A DNA stretch of 64,000 bases from Sulfitobacter aestuariivivens (GTDB lineage: Bacteria > Pseudomonadota > Alphaproteobacteria > Rhodobacterales > Rhodobacteraceae): the NCBI RefSeq assembly GCF_014763045.1, contig NZ_JACTAG010000001.1, forward strand, positions 868,001-932,000. Reading direction: 5' to 3'. Positions 25,722 through 36,172 of the stretch are shown here, piece by piece (within the stretch, counting starts at the first letter, position 1; each line of letters starts with the position of its first letter). Position numbers and translations under genes: made by a program. The notes under the pieces were generated by a model. The model saw nothing but the letters and a program-made list of their open reading frames with translations, had not been told where the DNA came from and did not search any database.

Positions 25722-26251
25722 GTAAAACGGACCTTGCCGATGTAGGGTAGGTTACGGTTTCGTTGGGCAAAGTCGATCCCATAGCCGACCACAAATTCGT
25801 CAGGTATCTCGAATCCGGTCCAGTCGGCTTTCATGTCAACCTCGCGGCGACTTGGCTTGTCGAGCAGCGCTATGGTCTTGAGCCGCGCCGGCTCGCGCGA
25901 TTTGAGCAGGCCGGTCACGTGATGCAGCGTATGGCCGGTATCCACAATGTCTTCGACGACCAGCACGTCACGACCTTCGATTGCGCCGCGTAAATCTTTG
26001 AGAATACGCACTTCCCTGCTGCTTTCCATGCCATCGCCATAGCTTGAAGCCTCAAGAAAATCGACTTCGATCGGCAGGTCCAGTTCCCGCACCAGATCAG
26101 CGATAAAGACAAAGGACCCGCGCAAAAGGCCAACGACTACCAGCTTGTCCGTGCCTTGAAATTCATCGTGAATCTCACGGCAAAGCTCCTCCAGCCGCGC
26201 GGCAATTGATTTGGCCGAAATCATCTCATCGATGACATAGGGTTTTTGCAT
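25718..26251 (-). CDS. hpt: Hypoxanthine phosphoribosyltransferase
   Basis: Purine-salvage enzyme joining hypoxanthine (and often guanine) to PRPP. The 177-residue protein has the PRPP-binding loop [14 protein letters not shown], the N-terminal [20 protein letters not shown], and [19 protein letters not shown] at the C-terminus, all diagnostic of HPRT. AAGGGG lies before the ATG at 26251; the frame's extension to 26314 is rejected. It is divergent from the Sel1 gene (99 bp) and overlaps a small membrane-protein gene. Confidence 0.95.
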   Translation of the reverse strand: MQKPYVIDEMISAKSIAARLEELCREIHDEFQGTDKLVVVGLLRGSFVFIADLVRELDLPIEVDFLEASSYGDGMESSREVRILKDLRGAIEGRDVLVVEDIVDTGHTLHHVTGLLKSREPARLKTIALLDKPSRREVDMKADWTGFEIPDEFVVGYGIDFAQRNRNLPYIGKVRFT

Positions 26252-26350
26252 GGTACGCCCCTTATCCCGGTGCTTTGTGCCAAATGTGGCAAATGGTTGC
26301 CAGTGATTTCGCAATGCCGCAGAATACCGGCACTTAAACGGGAGGATTTG

Positions 26351-27262
26351 ATGAAGCGCTTTTTAGGTTTGATTGTTCTGGGGACATGTCTGGCCATGCA
26401 GGCGGCCGCCTATACGGAAGACGAAGTTGCCGCTGCCCGATTGCAGCATATCGAAGGCGATTTTGCCGGTGCTTTAGAAATTCTTTTGCCCGCTGCCGAA
26501 GCTGGCAACCCGGTTGCGCAGAACGTTCTGGGCGTAAGCTATGAGGACGGCATGGGTTTGCCCGTTGATCCGCAGGCTGCCTACGACTGGTACAAGCGCG
26601 CGGCTGATCAGGGGATGGGCAAGGCAATGCACAACCTGGGTCACCTGAAGTGGAAAGGTGCAGGTCCCGTTGCTGCAGATCCGGAAGAGGCGCGCGCGTG
26701 GTTTACGCAGGCGATCGCCGCAGGCTATGGGCCTGCGCATGCAAATCTCGGGCTAATGTGGAATGAGGGGATCGGCGGCCCCGAAGACCCTGAGCGCGCT
26801 GTTGAGATTTACCGGGCAGGCTTGGCCGCGGGTGATGCACATTCAGCCAACAATCTGGGCGATCTTTTGCGTCTGGGGCGCGGTGTGGCCGAAGATTTGG
26901 ATGCCGCACGCGCGATGTTTGCGCGGGCCGGTCGAATGGGATTGCCCAACGGTCTGAACAACCTTGGTGCGCTCTATGAAATTGGGAGTGGCGTGCCTGT
27001 CGACTATGACACCGCCTTTGCCCTTTACAGCGCCTCGATGAAGCAGGGGTATGGCTTTGCCGCGTTCAACATCGCAGAGCTGATTGAAGCGGAATTGTTT
27101 TCAGAATATGGCCCCGTTGATGCCTACGCACACTGCCTTTGGGCGCTTGAGCGGGTGAGCGACAGGCATCGCGAGACAGTGGAAGAAGGGTGCTCACGCC
27201 TGTCCCAGGACATGAGCGCAACGGACCAGCAAGCTGCACGCGATCTTGCCCAGACGCTCTGA
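26351..27262 (+). CDS. Secreted Sel1-repeat (TPR-like) protein
   Basis: A 303-residue protein with a signal peptide ([19 protein letters not shown]) and about six Sel1 repeats (for instance [51 protein letters not shown]). Sel1 proteins are solenoid adaptors; exported ones often work in envelope processes. The start at 26351 has GGGAGGA five bases upstream. It is followed 56 bases later by ratA on the same strand. No specific role can be assigned. Confidence 0.88.
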   Translation: MKRFLGLIVLGTCLAMQAAAYTEDEVAAARLQHIEGDFAGALEILLPAAEAGNPVAQNVLGVSYEDGMGLPVDPQAAYDWYKRAADQGMGKAMHNLGHLKWKGAGPVAADPEEARAWFTQAIAAGYGPAHANLGLMWNEGIGGPEDPERAVEIYRAGLAAGDAHSANNLGDLLRLGRGVAEDLDAARAMFARAGRMGLPNGLNNLGALYEIGSGVPVDYDTAFALYSASMKQGYGFAAFNIAELIEAELFSEYGPVDAYAHCLWALERVSDRHRETVEEGCSRLSQDMSATDQQAARDLAQTL

Positions 27263-27318
27263 CCCTTGCGGCCCCCTGTGGGGTCGTGGCAAGGGGGGAC
27301 AGCGAAACGGAGCGCCCA

Positions 27319-27771
27319 ATGCCGACCCATTCTGAGACGAGAAAGCTGCCTTATACAGCGCAGCAAATGTACGACCTTGTGGCGGACGTTGGAAAGTATC
27401 CCGAGTTTTTGCCATGGACGGCCGCGGCGCGGATCCGGTCAAATGAACTGCGTGGCGATCACCGTGTGATGGACGCCGATCTGGTGATCAGCTTCAAGGT
27501 CTTCCGTGAACGTTTCACCAGCCGTGTGGTGCTTTGGCCGAAACAGCACAAAATCGATACAGAATATCTGGACGGCCCCTTTAAAAAGATGATCTCGAAC
27601 TGGCATTTCGAGGATGTCGAGGGCGGATGCGCCGTCCATTTCTATGTCGATTTCGAATTCAGAAACCGCATCCTTCAAGGCATCATTGGCGTCGTATTCA
27701 ACGAAGCCATGCAGCGCGTTGTCCGTGCATTCGAGACCCGCGCGGCAAAGCTTTATGACCCTGTCGCATGA
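27319..27771 (+). CDS. ratA: RatA/COQ10-type START-domain protein
   Basis: A 150-residue protein of the polyketide-cyclase/START superfamily (YTAQQMYDLVADVGKYPEFLPW, and the C-terminal helix IIGVVFNEAMQRVVRAFETRA). E. coli RatA binds the 50S subunit, whereas the same family in eukaryotes and alphaproteobacteria binds ubiquinone (COQ10); the latter is more likely here, but this is inference. Its stop overlaps the ATG of the MmgE/PrpD gene (ATGA). Confidence 0.88.
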   Translation: MPTHSETRKLPYTAQQMYDLVADVGKYPEFLPWTAAARIRSNELRGDHRVMDADLVISFKVFRERFTSRVVLWPKQHKIDTEYLDGPFKKMISNWHFEDVEGGCAVHFYVDFEFRNRILQGIIGVVFNEAMQRVVRAFETRAAKLYDPVA

Positions 27772-29042
27772 CAATTACCGACCAGCTGATCACGTTTGCG
27801 AGGGTAACGCCACCAACTGATGCGCTGACGATGATGCGGCTGTCGTTGTTTGACTGGGCGGCTTGTGGGCTTGCCGGACGTGCCGAACAGGAACGGTCAG
27901 ACTTCATTTCCGCCAGTCTGGCACAAGGGCAGGGCCCCGCGACGGTCTTTGGTGGTGGCAAGGCACCGCCCGCGACGGCGGCCCTGGTCAATGGCACTCT
28001 CAGCCATGCGCTTGACTATGATGATACCCACTTTGCCCACATCGGCCACCCGTCGGTTGCCGTGCTTCCCGCCGTGCTTGCGCTCGCCGAGGAGGTCGGC
28101 GCGACCATGGAGGAGGTCGTGGCGGCAGGGACCATCGGTATCGAGGCCTCTGTCCTGACGGGCCTCTGGTTGGGGCGCGACCACTATCAGATCGGCTATC
28201 ATCAGACCGCGACGGCAGGTGCTTTCGGTGCCACGTTGGCGACTGCACGGCTTTTGGGATTGAGTGATGGCGAAATGCGCCACGCGCTTGGGCTTTGCGC
28301 GTCGATGGCGTCTGGGCTGAAAGCGCAGTTTGGCACGATGGGTAAACCGCTGAACGCGGGTCTGGCCGCCCGCACAGGGGTAGAAGCGACGCTTTGGGCC
28401 CAGGCCGGCATGACCGCGGCGCGCGATGGGATGGCAGGCCCGCTTGGCTTTGGCGACACCCATCATGGTGCGAACGAAAACGTAAGACCCGGTAAGGGCA
28501 CATGGCATATCACATCAATCAGCCACAAGTTTCACGCGTGTTGCCATGGTCTGCATGCGACGCTCGAGGCGATTGGCGATTTGCGACTGGACGCCGAGAG
28601 CGTGAGCAAGCTGCATATCCGGACCCATCCCCGCTGGATGACAGTGTGCAATATCCCAGGCCCCAAAACCGGTTTGGCAGCCAAGTTCAGCTTTGCCCAA
28701 ACCGCTGCCATGGCGCTTTTGGGACACGATACCGCCTCTATCGCGCAGTTCACGGACGCAATCACGCGCGATAACGACATCAGGAAGCTTAGGTCAAAAG
28801 TGCAGGTAACAGCGGATGAGCGGCTGAGCGAGACACAGGCAGAAGTATCAATCACGCGGGAAAATGGCGCGATGCAGCGGCTCAAACATGATCTGATGGC
28901 GCCGATGGCGCTGGAGGCTCGCGCCGCAAAACTGGGCGCCAAGGCAGTCAGCCTTGTTGGTGATGCAACTGCGGATAGCTTGTGGCAGGCCGCGCAGGGT
29001 GATTGCCTGCGCGACCTGACCGATCAGTTGCTCAGATCGTAG
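27768..29042 (+). CDS. MmgE/PrpD-family protein
   Basis: A 424-residue protein of the 2-methylcitrate dehydratase/iminodisuccinate epimerase superfamily. Hallmarks are the early SHALDYDDTHFAHIGHPS metal-free active-site loop, YHQTATAGAFGATLATARLLGL, and HKFHACCHGLHATLEA. It probably dehydrates or epimerises a hydroxy acid; no prp genes lie nearby, so PrpD activity is not implied. It overlaps ratA by four bases at the start and the convergent amt gene by 19 bases at the end. Confidence 0.85.
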   Translation: MTITDQLITFARVTPPTDALTMMRLSLFDWAACGLAGRAEQERSDFISASLAQGQGPATVFGGGKAPPATAALVNGTLSHALDYDDTHFAHIGHPSVAVLPAVLALAEEVGATMEEVVAAGTIGIEASVLTGLWLGRDHYQIGYHQTATAGAFGATLATARLLGLSDGEMRHALGLCASMASGLKAQFGTMGKPLNAGLAARTGVEATLWAQAGMTAARDGMAGPLGFGDTHHGANENVRPGKGTWHITSISHKFHACCHGLHATLEAIGDLRLDAESVSKLHIRTHPRWMTVCNIPGPKTGLAAKFSFAQTAAMALLGHDTASIAQFTDAITRDNDIRKLRSKVQVTADERLSETQAEVSITRENGAMQRLKHDLMAPMALEARAAKLGAKAVSLVGDATADSLWQAAQGDCLRDLTDQLLRS

Positions 29043-30205
29043 GCGCGTTCCCCATGCACCGTGATATCGAGCCCGTTATGCTCGGTCTCGGCATCCACCC
29101 TCAATGGGGTGACAGCGCGGCAAATCAAGGCGATGACAACTGTCATCACAACGGTGAAGACACCGACAATCAGCAACGATCCCAGTTGTGCGACCCATGA
29201 TCCAAGGCCCAAGGCCGCGATCATGACGGTCCCGAAAATACCTCCCACGCCATGAACCGCAAAAACGTCCAGTGTATCGTCGATTTTGATCCGGTTGCGG
29301 ATCATCACAACGGCCTCTTGGCACAAGATGCCCGCAACCGCGCCGATCAGCAGTGCAGCCCAGGGCCCCACAAAGCCTGATGCTGGCGTAATCGAGGCCA
29401 GCCCGGCGATGGTTCCGGTAACCAGACCAACCAACGAGAACTTTCCGAACTTGATCCGCTCCCATAGTGCCCAGGTCAGCGAGGCCGTTGCTGCCGAAAT
29501 ATGCGTGACCGTTATCGCCATCGCAGCCCCGCCGTCGGCGGCCAGCTGCGAGCCGCCGTTGAAACCGAACCAGCCAACCCACAGCATGGCTGCACCGACC
29601 ATTACAAGGCCGGGATTGTGCGGCGGAGTGGTTTGATTCTCGCGCGCTCCCAGCATGATCGCCAGCACAAGAGCTGCAATCCCGGCAGTTTCATGAACCA
29701 CAATGCCGCCGGCAAAGTCCTTTACCCCCGTTGCCCCAAAGATGCCCCCATCTGCCAGAATGCCGCCGCCCCAGACCCAATGCACAACCGGCGCATAGCA
29801 CAGCAGCATCCAAAGGCCGGAAAAGAGCATGACAAATACAAATCCGATCCGTTCGACATAGGCACCGACAATCAGCGCCGGTGTGATGATGGCGAAGGTC
29901 ATCTGAAACGCAAAGAACAGCACCTCCGGCAGCGTACCGCTCAGGCTTTGCGAAGTGACGCCATTCAGGCCGATCTTGCCCAGACCGCCCCATAGGCCAC
30001 TTTCACCGGGCCCAAATGCAATGGAGTATCCTGCAAAGAACCAGAGAACTGACATCAGGCAGGCAATGGCATAGCAGTGCATGAAAACGCTCAGTACATT
30101 TCGAGACCGAACCAGCCCGCCATAGAACAAGGCGAGACCGGGAAGGGTCATGAAAAGAACGAGGGCTGTGGCAGTCATGATCCATGCGGTATCGGCGGCA
30201 TCCAT
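29024..30205 (-). CDS. amt: Ammonium transporter
   Basis: A 393-residue Amt/MEP/Rh channel with eleven predicted helices. Conserved signatures: ALFYGGLVR, the twin-His region near DVFAVHGVGGIFGT and VVHETAGIAAL, and GGILADGGIFGATGVKDFAGG. It conducts ammonium across the inner membrane. GGAG is placed eight bases before the ATG at 30205, favouring it over an upstream frame to 30280. Unusually, there is no glnK (PII) gene directly upstream, the common partner. It lies near the ntr cluster, which would normally control it. The 30281-30341 spacer holds nothing clear. Confidence 0.95.
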   Translation of the reverse strand: MDAADTAWIMTATALVLFMTLPGLALFYGGLVRSRNVLSVFMHCYAIACLMSVLWFFAGYSIAFGPGESGLWGGLGKIGLNGVTSQSLSGTLPEVLFFAFQMTFAIITPALIVGAYVERIGFVFVMLFSGLWMLLCYAPVVHWVWGGGILADGGIFGATGVKDFAGGIVVHETAGIAALVLAIMLGARENQTTPPHNPGLVMVGAAMLWVGWFGFNGGSQLAADGGAAMAITVTHISAATASLTWALWERIKFGKFSLVGLVTGTIAGLASITPASGFVGPWAALLIGAVAGILCQEAVVMIRNRIKIDDTLDVFAVHGVGGIFGTVMIAALGLGSWVAQLGSLLIVGVFTVVMTVVIALICRAVTPLRVDAETEHNGLDITVHGERAYDLSN

Positions 30206-30341
30206 TGGAAGGTCTCCGGTTTGGGAATTATCTGGTTTGGGCAGATTGCGTGCGAGTTGCGCATGGAAAAGGGTCTCCATGCCTATTTTCTGGGCAAATT
30301 GAAGGGTGCCTAATTAGCGGGCGGCTTTTGCGGTCTACTGC

Positions 30342-30839
30342 CTAAATATGGGGCAGATCATGAACGGCGGTAAGCAGCATGTGCAGCGCATGGTCTCGTG
30401 CAGCTTGACGCACTGCGCTGCGGCCGATGGCGCCGAATTCCTGCGTTTCGGCCTTGCACCCTTTGGATGTTGCGAGAGCAAAGCAAACCCGCCCCTCTGG
30501 TTTGTGTTCAGATCCGCCGGGGCCTGCGATGCCGGTGATTGACAGCGCCAGATGCGCCTCTGACCGCGTCAGGGCACCAACCGCCATTTCTGAGGCGACG
30601 CTTTCAGAGACGGCACCATCCGCGTCCAGCGTGGCCTGCCGCACACCTAGCAGGGCGATCTTGGCGGCATTCGTATACGTCACAAACCCCCTGTCGAACA
30701 TCGCCGATGATCCGGGCAGATCCGTCAGTGCAGCCGCCAGCATCCCACCTGTGCAGCTTTCTGCACAGGTCAGCATCACGCGCTTTTGTGCCGTGATGAC
30801 AAGAAGTTCCGCCGCAAGGCTCAAGTGATCAGAGGCCAT
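30342..30839 (-). CDS. cinA: CinA-family nicotinamide-nucleotide amidohydrolase
   Basis: A 165-residue protein corresponding to only the C-terminal CinA domain (PncC type), which deamidates NMN in NAD recycling. The signature is TCAESCTGGMLAAALTDLPGSS, then FDRGFVTYTNAAK and SITGIAGPGG. The N-terminal MoaB-like domain of long CinA is absent. The ATG at 30839 overlaps the stop of pgpA by 11 bases, so ispDF-pgpA-cinA form one translationally coupled unit. Confidence 0.93.
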   Translation of the reverse strand: MASDHLSLAAELLVITAQKRVMLTCAESCTGGMLAAALTDLPGSSAMFDRGFVTYTNAAKIALLGVRQATLDADGAVSESVASEMAVGALTRSEAHLALSITGIAGPGGSEHKPEGRVCFALATSKGCKAETQEFGAIGRSAVRQAARDHALHMLLTAVHDLPHI

Positions 30840-31317
30840 GATAGACCGCTGCCAGTACCAAAACGCCAACCGCCGCGAATGCGCCCGCAATAACGTCGTC
30901 CAGCATCACGCCGAGTGGGTCGCCGCGGCGGTCCGCCCAACCCACCAGCCATGGCTTCCAGATGTCGAAAAGTCGAAAGAGGACAAACGCAGCAATCCAA
31001 CCTGGCCAAAGCGCGAGGACCGAGATGTCCATGGACCAGGCAGCATAGCTGAGCGGCAAGAGGGCGATCCACTGGCCGACTAGTTCATCTATCACAATCT
31101 CTGAAGGGTCATGATCGTCGCTGCCGGCTGTCATCTTTGCGGTCGCCCACCATCCCTTGAGAAAGGCCGCCACTACGCCGATGCAAAGAAGGGGGAAGCC
31201 ACCAAGTACATGCACCAACCATCCCGCAGGCAGCGCTACCAATGATCCCCATGTGCCGGGCGCGGGGCGGATATTCCCAACACCCAGAACGGTGCCGATC
31301 AGTCGCGCCAGTGTCAC
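30829..31317 (-). CDS. pgpA: Phosphatidylglycerophosphatase A
   Basis: Membrane enzyme that removes the phosphate of phosphatidylglycerol phosphate to make phosphatidylglycerol. The 162-residue protein has the PgpA signatures [45 protein letters not shown] and [17 protein letters not shown], and about four helices. The GTG at 31317 overlaps the ispDF stop as GTGA and is the likely start; an upstream alternative would run into ispF. Length is standard. Confidence 0.93.
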   Translation of the reverse strand: MTLARLIGTVLGVGNIRPAPGTWGSLVALPAGWLVHVLGGFPLLCIGVVAAFLKGWWATAKMTAGSDDHDPSEIVIDELVGQWIALLPLSYAAWSMDISVLALWPGWIAAFVLFRLFDIWKPWLVGWADRRGDPLGVMLDDVIAGAFAAVGVLVLAAVYHGL

Positions 31318-32444
31318 GGTTTCACCAATGTCGCAGTTGCCAAGCATGCGATGCCTTCACCGCGACCGGTAAACCCCAGACGTTCCGAGGTTGTGGCCTT
31401 GACGGACACGCGATCAGGATCAATCCCTATGATGTCGGCCAGTGTCGCCTGCATATCGCCGGCATGGGGTCCGATCTTGGGGGTTTCGCAAATCAGCGTG
31501 CAATCGACGTTGGAAACTTCAAAACCCATGTCCCGTGCAAGCCCTGCTGCGTGACGCAGGAAGATGTCGCTTGCCGCCCCCTTCCATTGTGGGTCGGTGG
31601 GCGGAAAATGCTGCCCGATGTCACCCTTTGCAAGGGCACCATAGATGGCATCCGTCACCGTATGCATCCCCACATCCGCGTCGGAATGGCCCACAAGCCC
31701 TTGTGGATGCGGCACTTTTACGCCGCACAGCATCACGTGGTCACCGGGGCCGAAGGCATGTACGTCAAATCCGTTGCCGGTGCGAATGTCCATTTTTGGC
31801 TCCAGAGTACGCGCGGCGCGGGCAAAATCCGCAGCCGTGGTGATCTTCAGGTTATCCGCACTACCGGCCGTGATGGCAATGCGCATTCCAACCGCCCGGG
31901 CCACTGCGACGTCGTCTGCTGCCGGGCCGTCGTATCTATCATGTGCCGCAGTAATCGACGCAACGCCAAAACCCTGTGGCGTTTGGGCCGCAAAAAGACC
32001 TTCGCGGTCTTGGGTTCCAGTTACCTGCGCGCCGTCGCCTAGCCACAGGGCGTCTGACACGGCCAGTCCGGGCGCCGCGCCGTCATTGTGCGCCAGCGCA
32101 TTAATCACACCGTCGATAACCGCACGTGACACACATGGCCGTGCAGCATCATGGATGAGCACACTGTCGCAATCCTGCACCGCGGCAAGGCCGTTGCGAA
32201 CCGACGCGGCGCGATCCGCGCCACCGGTCACCAGCGTGATGCCAAGCGTTTCCAGACTGATTGCCTGCGCTCGGTCGTCGGGATGGATCACAACAACGAT
32301 TCTGTTCACTGCCGGATGCCCTGTGAAGGCCGCCAGAGTGTGATCGATGACGCGTCTGCCACAAAGCGGCTGCCATTGCTTGGCAGTAGCGCCACCAGCG
32401 CGTGTGCCGCGCCCGGCTGCGACGATCAGAACAGCAAGGGTCAT
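31314..32444 (-). CDS. ispDF: Bifunctional 2-C-methyl-D-erythritol cytidylyltransferase/cyclodiphosphate synthase
   Basis: Two steps of the MEP isoprenoid route in one protein. Residues 1-~215 are IspD ([30 protein letters not shown]), then IspF ([21 protein letters not shown] metal-binding Asp/His, [31 protein letters not shown]). The fusion is usual in alphaproteobacteria. The start is the ATG at 32444; a TTG six bases before is also possible. The divergent dusB gene is 178 bp away. Confidence 0.96.
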   Translation of the reverse strand: MTLAVLIVAAGRGTRAGGATAKQWQPLCGRRVIDHTLAAFTGHPAVNRIVVVIHPDDRAQAISLETLGITLVTGGADRAASVRNGLAAVQDCDSVLIHDAARPCVSRAVIDGVINALAHNDGAAPGLAVSDALWLGDGAQVTGTQDREGLFAAQTPQGFGVASITAAHDRYDGPAADDVAVARAVGMRIAITAGSADNLKITTAADFARAARTLEPKMDIRTGNGFDVHAFGPGDHVMLCGVKVPHPQGLVGHSDADVGMHTVTDAIYGALAKGDIGQHFPPTDPQWKGAASDIFLRHAAGLARDMGFEVSNVDCTLICETPKIGPHAGDMQATLADIIGIDPDRVSVKATTSERLGFTGRGEGIACLATATLVKP

Positions 32445-32622
32445 GAGCAAAGGCCTGAGATCATGCTGATTGTCTAGGCAATGCTTTGCGGCGACGCAAT
32501 CCGTCCGTAGTTGCCTAATTTTCAGGCACCATCTGATTTAGGCGCTCTTTTCCGCGCCACAATACATTGAGGTTGACGCGCCCGGACGCTACATCCGTTC
32601 CAATTGCACAAGGATTAAGCAC

Positions 32623-33609
32623 GTGAGCGTCCGCGCCTTTCCTCTCGATTTGGCCCCACCGGTGTTTCTTGCACCGATGGCCGGAATCACCGATCTGCCA
32701 TTCCGCAACCTCGTGGCGCAGTTTGGCGCGGGCCTTGTCGTGTCTGAAATGGTTGCCAGCCAGGAATTGCTGGCCCGGCGTCCCGGCACCCGCGAAAAGG
32801 CGGAATTGGGGTTGGGGATCGAAGGCACCGCAGTGCAGATCGCAGGACGCGAAGCACATCCCATGGCCGAGGCCGCGCGGATGGTCGCCGATCAGGGCGC
32901 GCTCCTGATCGATATCAACATGGGATGCCCGGCAAAGAAGGTGACGCAGGGCGCCTCTGGATCTGCCCTGATGAAGACACCTGATCACGCGTTGCGGCTG
33001 ATCGAAGCCGTGGTTGCGGCTGTTGACGTGCCGGTCACACTGAAAACGCGCCTTGGTTGGGACAATGGCCTTATGAACGCCCCTGAAATCGCCGCGCGTG
33101 CAGAGGCAGCTGGAATCAGCATGATCACCATCCATGGGCGGACGCGTTGCCAATTCTATAAGGGCCACGCAGACTGGGCCGCCATCCACCACGTCAAAGA
33201 CGCAGTATCGATCCCCGTGATAGCAAACGGAGACATTCAAGACAGCACAACCGCACGCACAGCATTGCAGCGGTCTGGCGGCGATGGCGTCATGGTCGGG
33301 CGGGCGGCTCGGGGCAAGCCCTGGCTTTTGGCTGAAATCTCTCATGCGCTTTACGGCACACCCGCGCCAAACATCCCACAAGGCGAGAGATTTGCCGACA
33401 TGGTGCGGGCGCATTATGAGGCCATGCTCAGTTTCTATGGTGCAACGCTGGGCCTGCGTGTCGCACGCAAGCACCTTGGCTGGTACATGGATACACACGC
33501 CACGCGGGCTGATCTGCGCCGGTTGGTTCTGACCGAAACGGATCCGACGCGCGTCAGTTCCTTGATTGAAAATGCCTTTTGCGACGCGCCATCTAGGGTG
33601 GCGGCATGA
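32623..33609 (+). CDS. dusB: tRNA-dihydrouridine synthase B (NifR3)
   Basis: FMN enzyme reducing uridines in tRNA. The 328-residue protein has the TIM-barrel start [19 protein letters not shown], the catalytic Cys in [13 protein letters not shown], and FMN-binding [15 protein letters not shown] and [12 protein letters not shown]. The start is GTG with AAGGA upstream. In Rhodobacter this gene (nifR3) leads the ntrBC operon, exactly as here: its stop overlaps the ntrB ATG (ATGA). It is expected to share the operon's promoter in the 178-bp spacer from ispDF, where I cannot point to a convincing -35/-10 pair. Confidence 0.96.
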   Translation: MSVRAFPLDLAPPVFLAPMAGITDLPFRNLVAQFGAGLVVSEMVASQELLARRPGTREKAELGLGIEGTAVQIAGREAHPMAEAARMVADQGALLIDINMGCPAKKVTQGASGSALMKTPDHALRLIEAVVAAVDVPVTLKTRLGWDNGLMNAPEIAARAEAAGISMITIHGRTRCQFYKGHADWAAIHHVKDAVSIPVIANGDIQDSTTARTALQRSGGDGVMVGRAARGKPWLLAEISHALYGTPAPNIPQGERFADMVRAHYEAMLSFYGATLGLRVARKHLGWYMDTHATRADLRRLVLTETDPTRVSSLIENAFCDAPSRVAA

Positions 33610-34670
33610 ATTCGGACCGGGCGATCTGGGCTTCTTTGCCAGTTCCGGCGGTTATTATTGCGCCGGATACAACGATCAGCGACCTCAATCCCGCGGCCGA
33701 GGGGTTTTTGAATGCCTCTGCCAAGTCGATTATCGGCTCTCCGGTATGGGATATCATCGCCATTGATCACCCCCTCGAGGCCGCCTTTGAACGCGCCCGC
33801 GAGAATCAGACGCCATTATTTGTCAATGATGTCGATGTCGGCTCGGGCCAGCGCGCGCCATTGCAGTGCGGCGTGCAAATTGCGCCACTTGTCGGACACG
33901 AGGGCCGAATGCTGATGCTGATCACACCGCGTGAACTGGCAGGCCGCGTCACGCAAAACCGGGGCGTCAAATCCGCCGCCAAATCTGCCATCGGCATGGC
34001 AGAGATGTTGGCCCATGAAATCAAAAATCCACTGGCGGGCATCACCGGGGCTGCACAACTGCTGTCGATGAACCTGGGCGCTGAGGATCTGGAACTGACG
34101 GATCTTATCGTCGCTGAGAGCCGCCGCATCGTAAAGCTGCTTGAGCAGGTGGACCAGTTTGGCAATTTGACAGCACCGGAGCGTGCGCCGGTCAACCTGC
34201 ATGACGTGCTGGACCGCGCCCGACGATCAGCCCTACTGGGGTTTGGCGGTCAGATGACCATTCAGGAGGTCTATGACCCGTCGTTGCCCTTTGCGCTGGG
34301 GGACAAGGATCAATTGCTGCAGGTGGTCTTGAATCTCTTGAAGAATGCGTCAGAGGCCGCAGGGGAGCGGGGAGGGACAATCCGGCTGCGCACCTATTTC
34401 GAGCATTCCTTTCGGCTGCGCCGCTCAGATGGTTCCGGCCATTCGCTGCCCTTGCAGATCGAGATCACCGATGACGGTCCCGGCTTGCCGGAAGGGATCA
34501 AGGACGATGTATTCGAACCCTTCGTCTCAGGCCGCGAAAACGGCACCGGGCTGGGGCTGGCCTTGGTCAGTAAGATCATTTCCGAACATGACGGCTGGAT
34601 ATCGGTCTCTTCGGTGCCTGGACAAACAACATTTCGCATTTCGTTGCCCCGCGCCGGGGGAACTGAATGA
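33606..34670 (+). CDS. ntrB: Nitrogen regulation sensor kinase NtrB
   Basis: A 354-residue soluble histidine kinase controlled by PII proteins. An N-terminal PAS domain ([20 protein letters not shown]) is followed by the H-box [11 protein letters not shown] with the phospho-acceptor His at about 137, the N-box [12 protein letters not shown], and the G-boxes DDGPGLP and GTGLGLALV. It phosphorylates NtrC when nitrogen is scarce. ATGA overlap with dusB and 39 bases to ntrC indicate one operon. Confidence 0.96.
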   Translation: MNSDRAIWASLPVPAVIIAPDTTISDLNPAAEGFLNASAKSIIGSPVWDIIAIDHPLEAAFERARENQTPLFVNDVDVGSGQRAPLQCGVQIAPLVGHEGRMLMLITPRELAGRVTQNRGVKSAAKSAIGMAEMLAHEIKNPLAGITGAAQLLSMNLGAEDLELTDLIVAESRRIVKLLEQVDQFGNLTAPERAPVNLHDVLDRARRSALLGFGGQMTIQEVYDPSLPFALGDKDQLLQVVLNLLKNASEAAGERGGTIRLRTYFEHSFRLRRSDGSGHSLPLQIEITDDGPGLPEGIKDDVFEPFVSGRENGTGLGLALVSKIISEHDGWISVSSVPGQTTFRISLPRAGGTE

Positions 34671-34709
34671 CCCAAAAGCGCATCTAGCCGCAATACAAGG
34701 AGCAGACCC

Positions 34710-36071
34710 ATGGATGGGACGATACTGGTTGCCGACGATGATCGCACGATCCGAACCGTTTTGACGCAGGCGCTGACACGGGCGGGGTGCAAAGTGCATG
34801 CAACCTCAAGCCTTACGACGCTCATGCGCTGGGTTGGCGAAGGCAAAGGTGATGTCGTCATCACGGATGTTGCCATGCCCGATGGCAATGGTCTGGAAAT
34901 GCTGCCCAAGATCAGTATGGACCGGCCCGGGCTTCCGGTCATCGTCATTTCGGCGCAAAACACCATCATGACGGCAATCAAGGCCGCTGAGGCGGAAGCT
35001 TTTGATTATCTGCCCAAGCCATTTGATCTGCCGGACCTGATGAAGCGAACCTCTGCCGCGCTGGCCCGCAACGTGACGCAGCGTGCGACCGCCACACCGA
35101 CAGACGAAGCGCGCGACGATCTGCCAATGGTCGGTCAGACGGCTGTGATGCAATCGCTCTACCGGATGGTTGCACGGCTGATGAACACTGACCTGCCGGT
35201 GCTGATCTGGGGCGAAAGCGGAACAGGGAAATCCCTGATCGCGCGGGCGATACATGACTTTTCCGACCGGCGCAGCCTGCCATTTGTCACCGTCACCGCT
35301 GCTGATCTGCATGACATCGAAGGCCCGGCGCGGGTTCTGGCGCGTGTGCGTGGGGGCACGCTTTTGATTGACGAGATTGGCGATATCCCCTCGGACACGC
35401 AGGCCCGCATCGCCCGGATGATGGATACCCCCGGCGAGCACACGCCACGGTTTCTCGCCACCAGCCAGTCGGATCTGTCAGCCGCCATGAAGAAAGGTGA
35501 TCTGCGCAGAGATCTATACTATCGGCTGTCCGGGGCCACCTTGCATGTACCGGCATTGCGTGATCGCGCAGAGGACATTGTGCTGTTGGCCCATCATTTC
35601 CTGCAAAAGGCCGCGCCGTCGGATGCAGCGCGAACACTGTCAGACGACGCGACGCAACTGATGGTCAACTATCCCTGGTTGGGAAACGTGCGCCAGCTGG
35701 AACACGCAATGCGGCAGTTGGCATTGACCAGCCGCGCCGCTGAGATTTCTCTTGCTGAGGCCGAACAGGTGCTTGGCGCGCAGCCAGAAATTGAACCGCT
35801 GCACACATCGGCAAATACGGAACGGCTGGGCGCATCTGTCAAACGCCACCTGCGCCGGTACTTCGACCTGCATGGCAATATGCTGCCACCGCCCGGCCTG
35901 TATGGCCGCATTCTGCGCGAAGTGGAGGCACCGCTGATTGAAATTGCACTTGGGGCGACCGCCGGAAATCAGGCAAAATGTGCCGATTTGCTTGGCATCA
36001 ATCGCAATACTTTGCGCAAGAAGATCACCGATCTCGATATTGAGGTGACACGGGGTCGCAAAATGATGTAA
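34710..36071 (+). CDS. ntrC: Nitrogen response regulator NtrC lacking GAFTGA
   Basis: A 453-residue response regulator. The receiver domain has Asp53 in ITDVAMPDG and Lys in YLPKPF; the AAA+ domain has Walker [10 protein letters not shown] and Walker [12 protein letters not shown]; the Fis-type DNA-binding end reads [19 protein letters not shown]. The segment between Walker A and B that normally contains GAFTGA is shortened ([15 protein letters not shown]), so it should not contact sigma54. Rhodobacter capsulatus NtrC shows the same loss and works with sigma70, which is the likely case here. Confidence 0.96.
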   Translation: MDGTILVADDDRTIRTVLTQALTRAGCKVHATSSLTTLMRWVGEGKGDVVITDVAMPDGNGLEMLPKISMDRPGLPVIVISAQNTIMTAIKAAEAEAFDYLPKPFDLPDLMKRTSAALARNVTQRATATPTDEARDDLPMVGQTAVMQSLYRMVARLMNTDLPVLIWGESGTGKSLIARAIHDFSDRRSLPFVTVTAADLHDIEGPARVLARVRGGTLLIDEIGDIPSDTQARIARMMDTPGEHTPRFLATSQSDLSAAMKKGDLRRDLYYRLSGATLHVPALRDRAEDIVLLAHHFLQKAAPSDAARTLSDDATQLMVNYPWLGNVRQLEHAMRQLALTSRAAEISLAEAEQVLGAQPEIEPLHTSANTERLGASVKRHLRRYFDLHGNMLPPPGLYGRILREVEAPLIEIALGATAGNQAKCADLLGINRNTLRKKITDLDIEVTRGRKMM

Positions 36072-36172
36072 AAGCGCCACATAACCGTGGCCATCATGCT
36101 TCATGCGTGTTCAGGACCACAAAATATGGCGGTTGATGCAGCAATGCATCACATCATCGGTGAGGGCAGCGG

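Noticed and set aside
32515-33498. 327-aa frame antisense to dusB
   Set aside because: Shadow of DusB, Cys/His-rich by codon mirror only.
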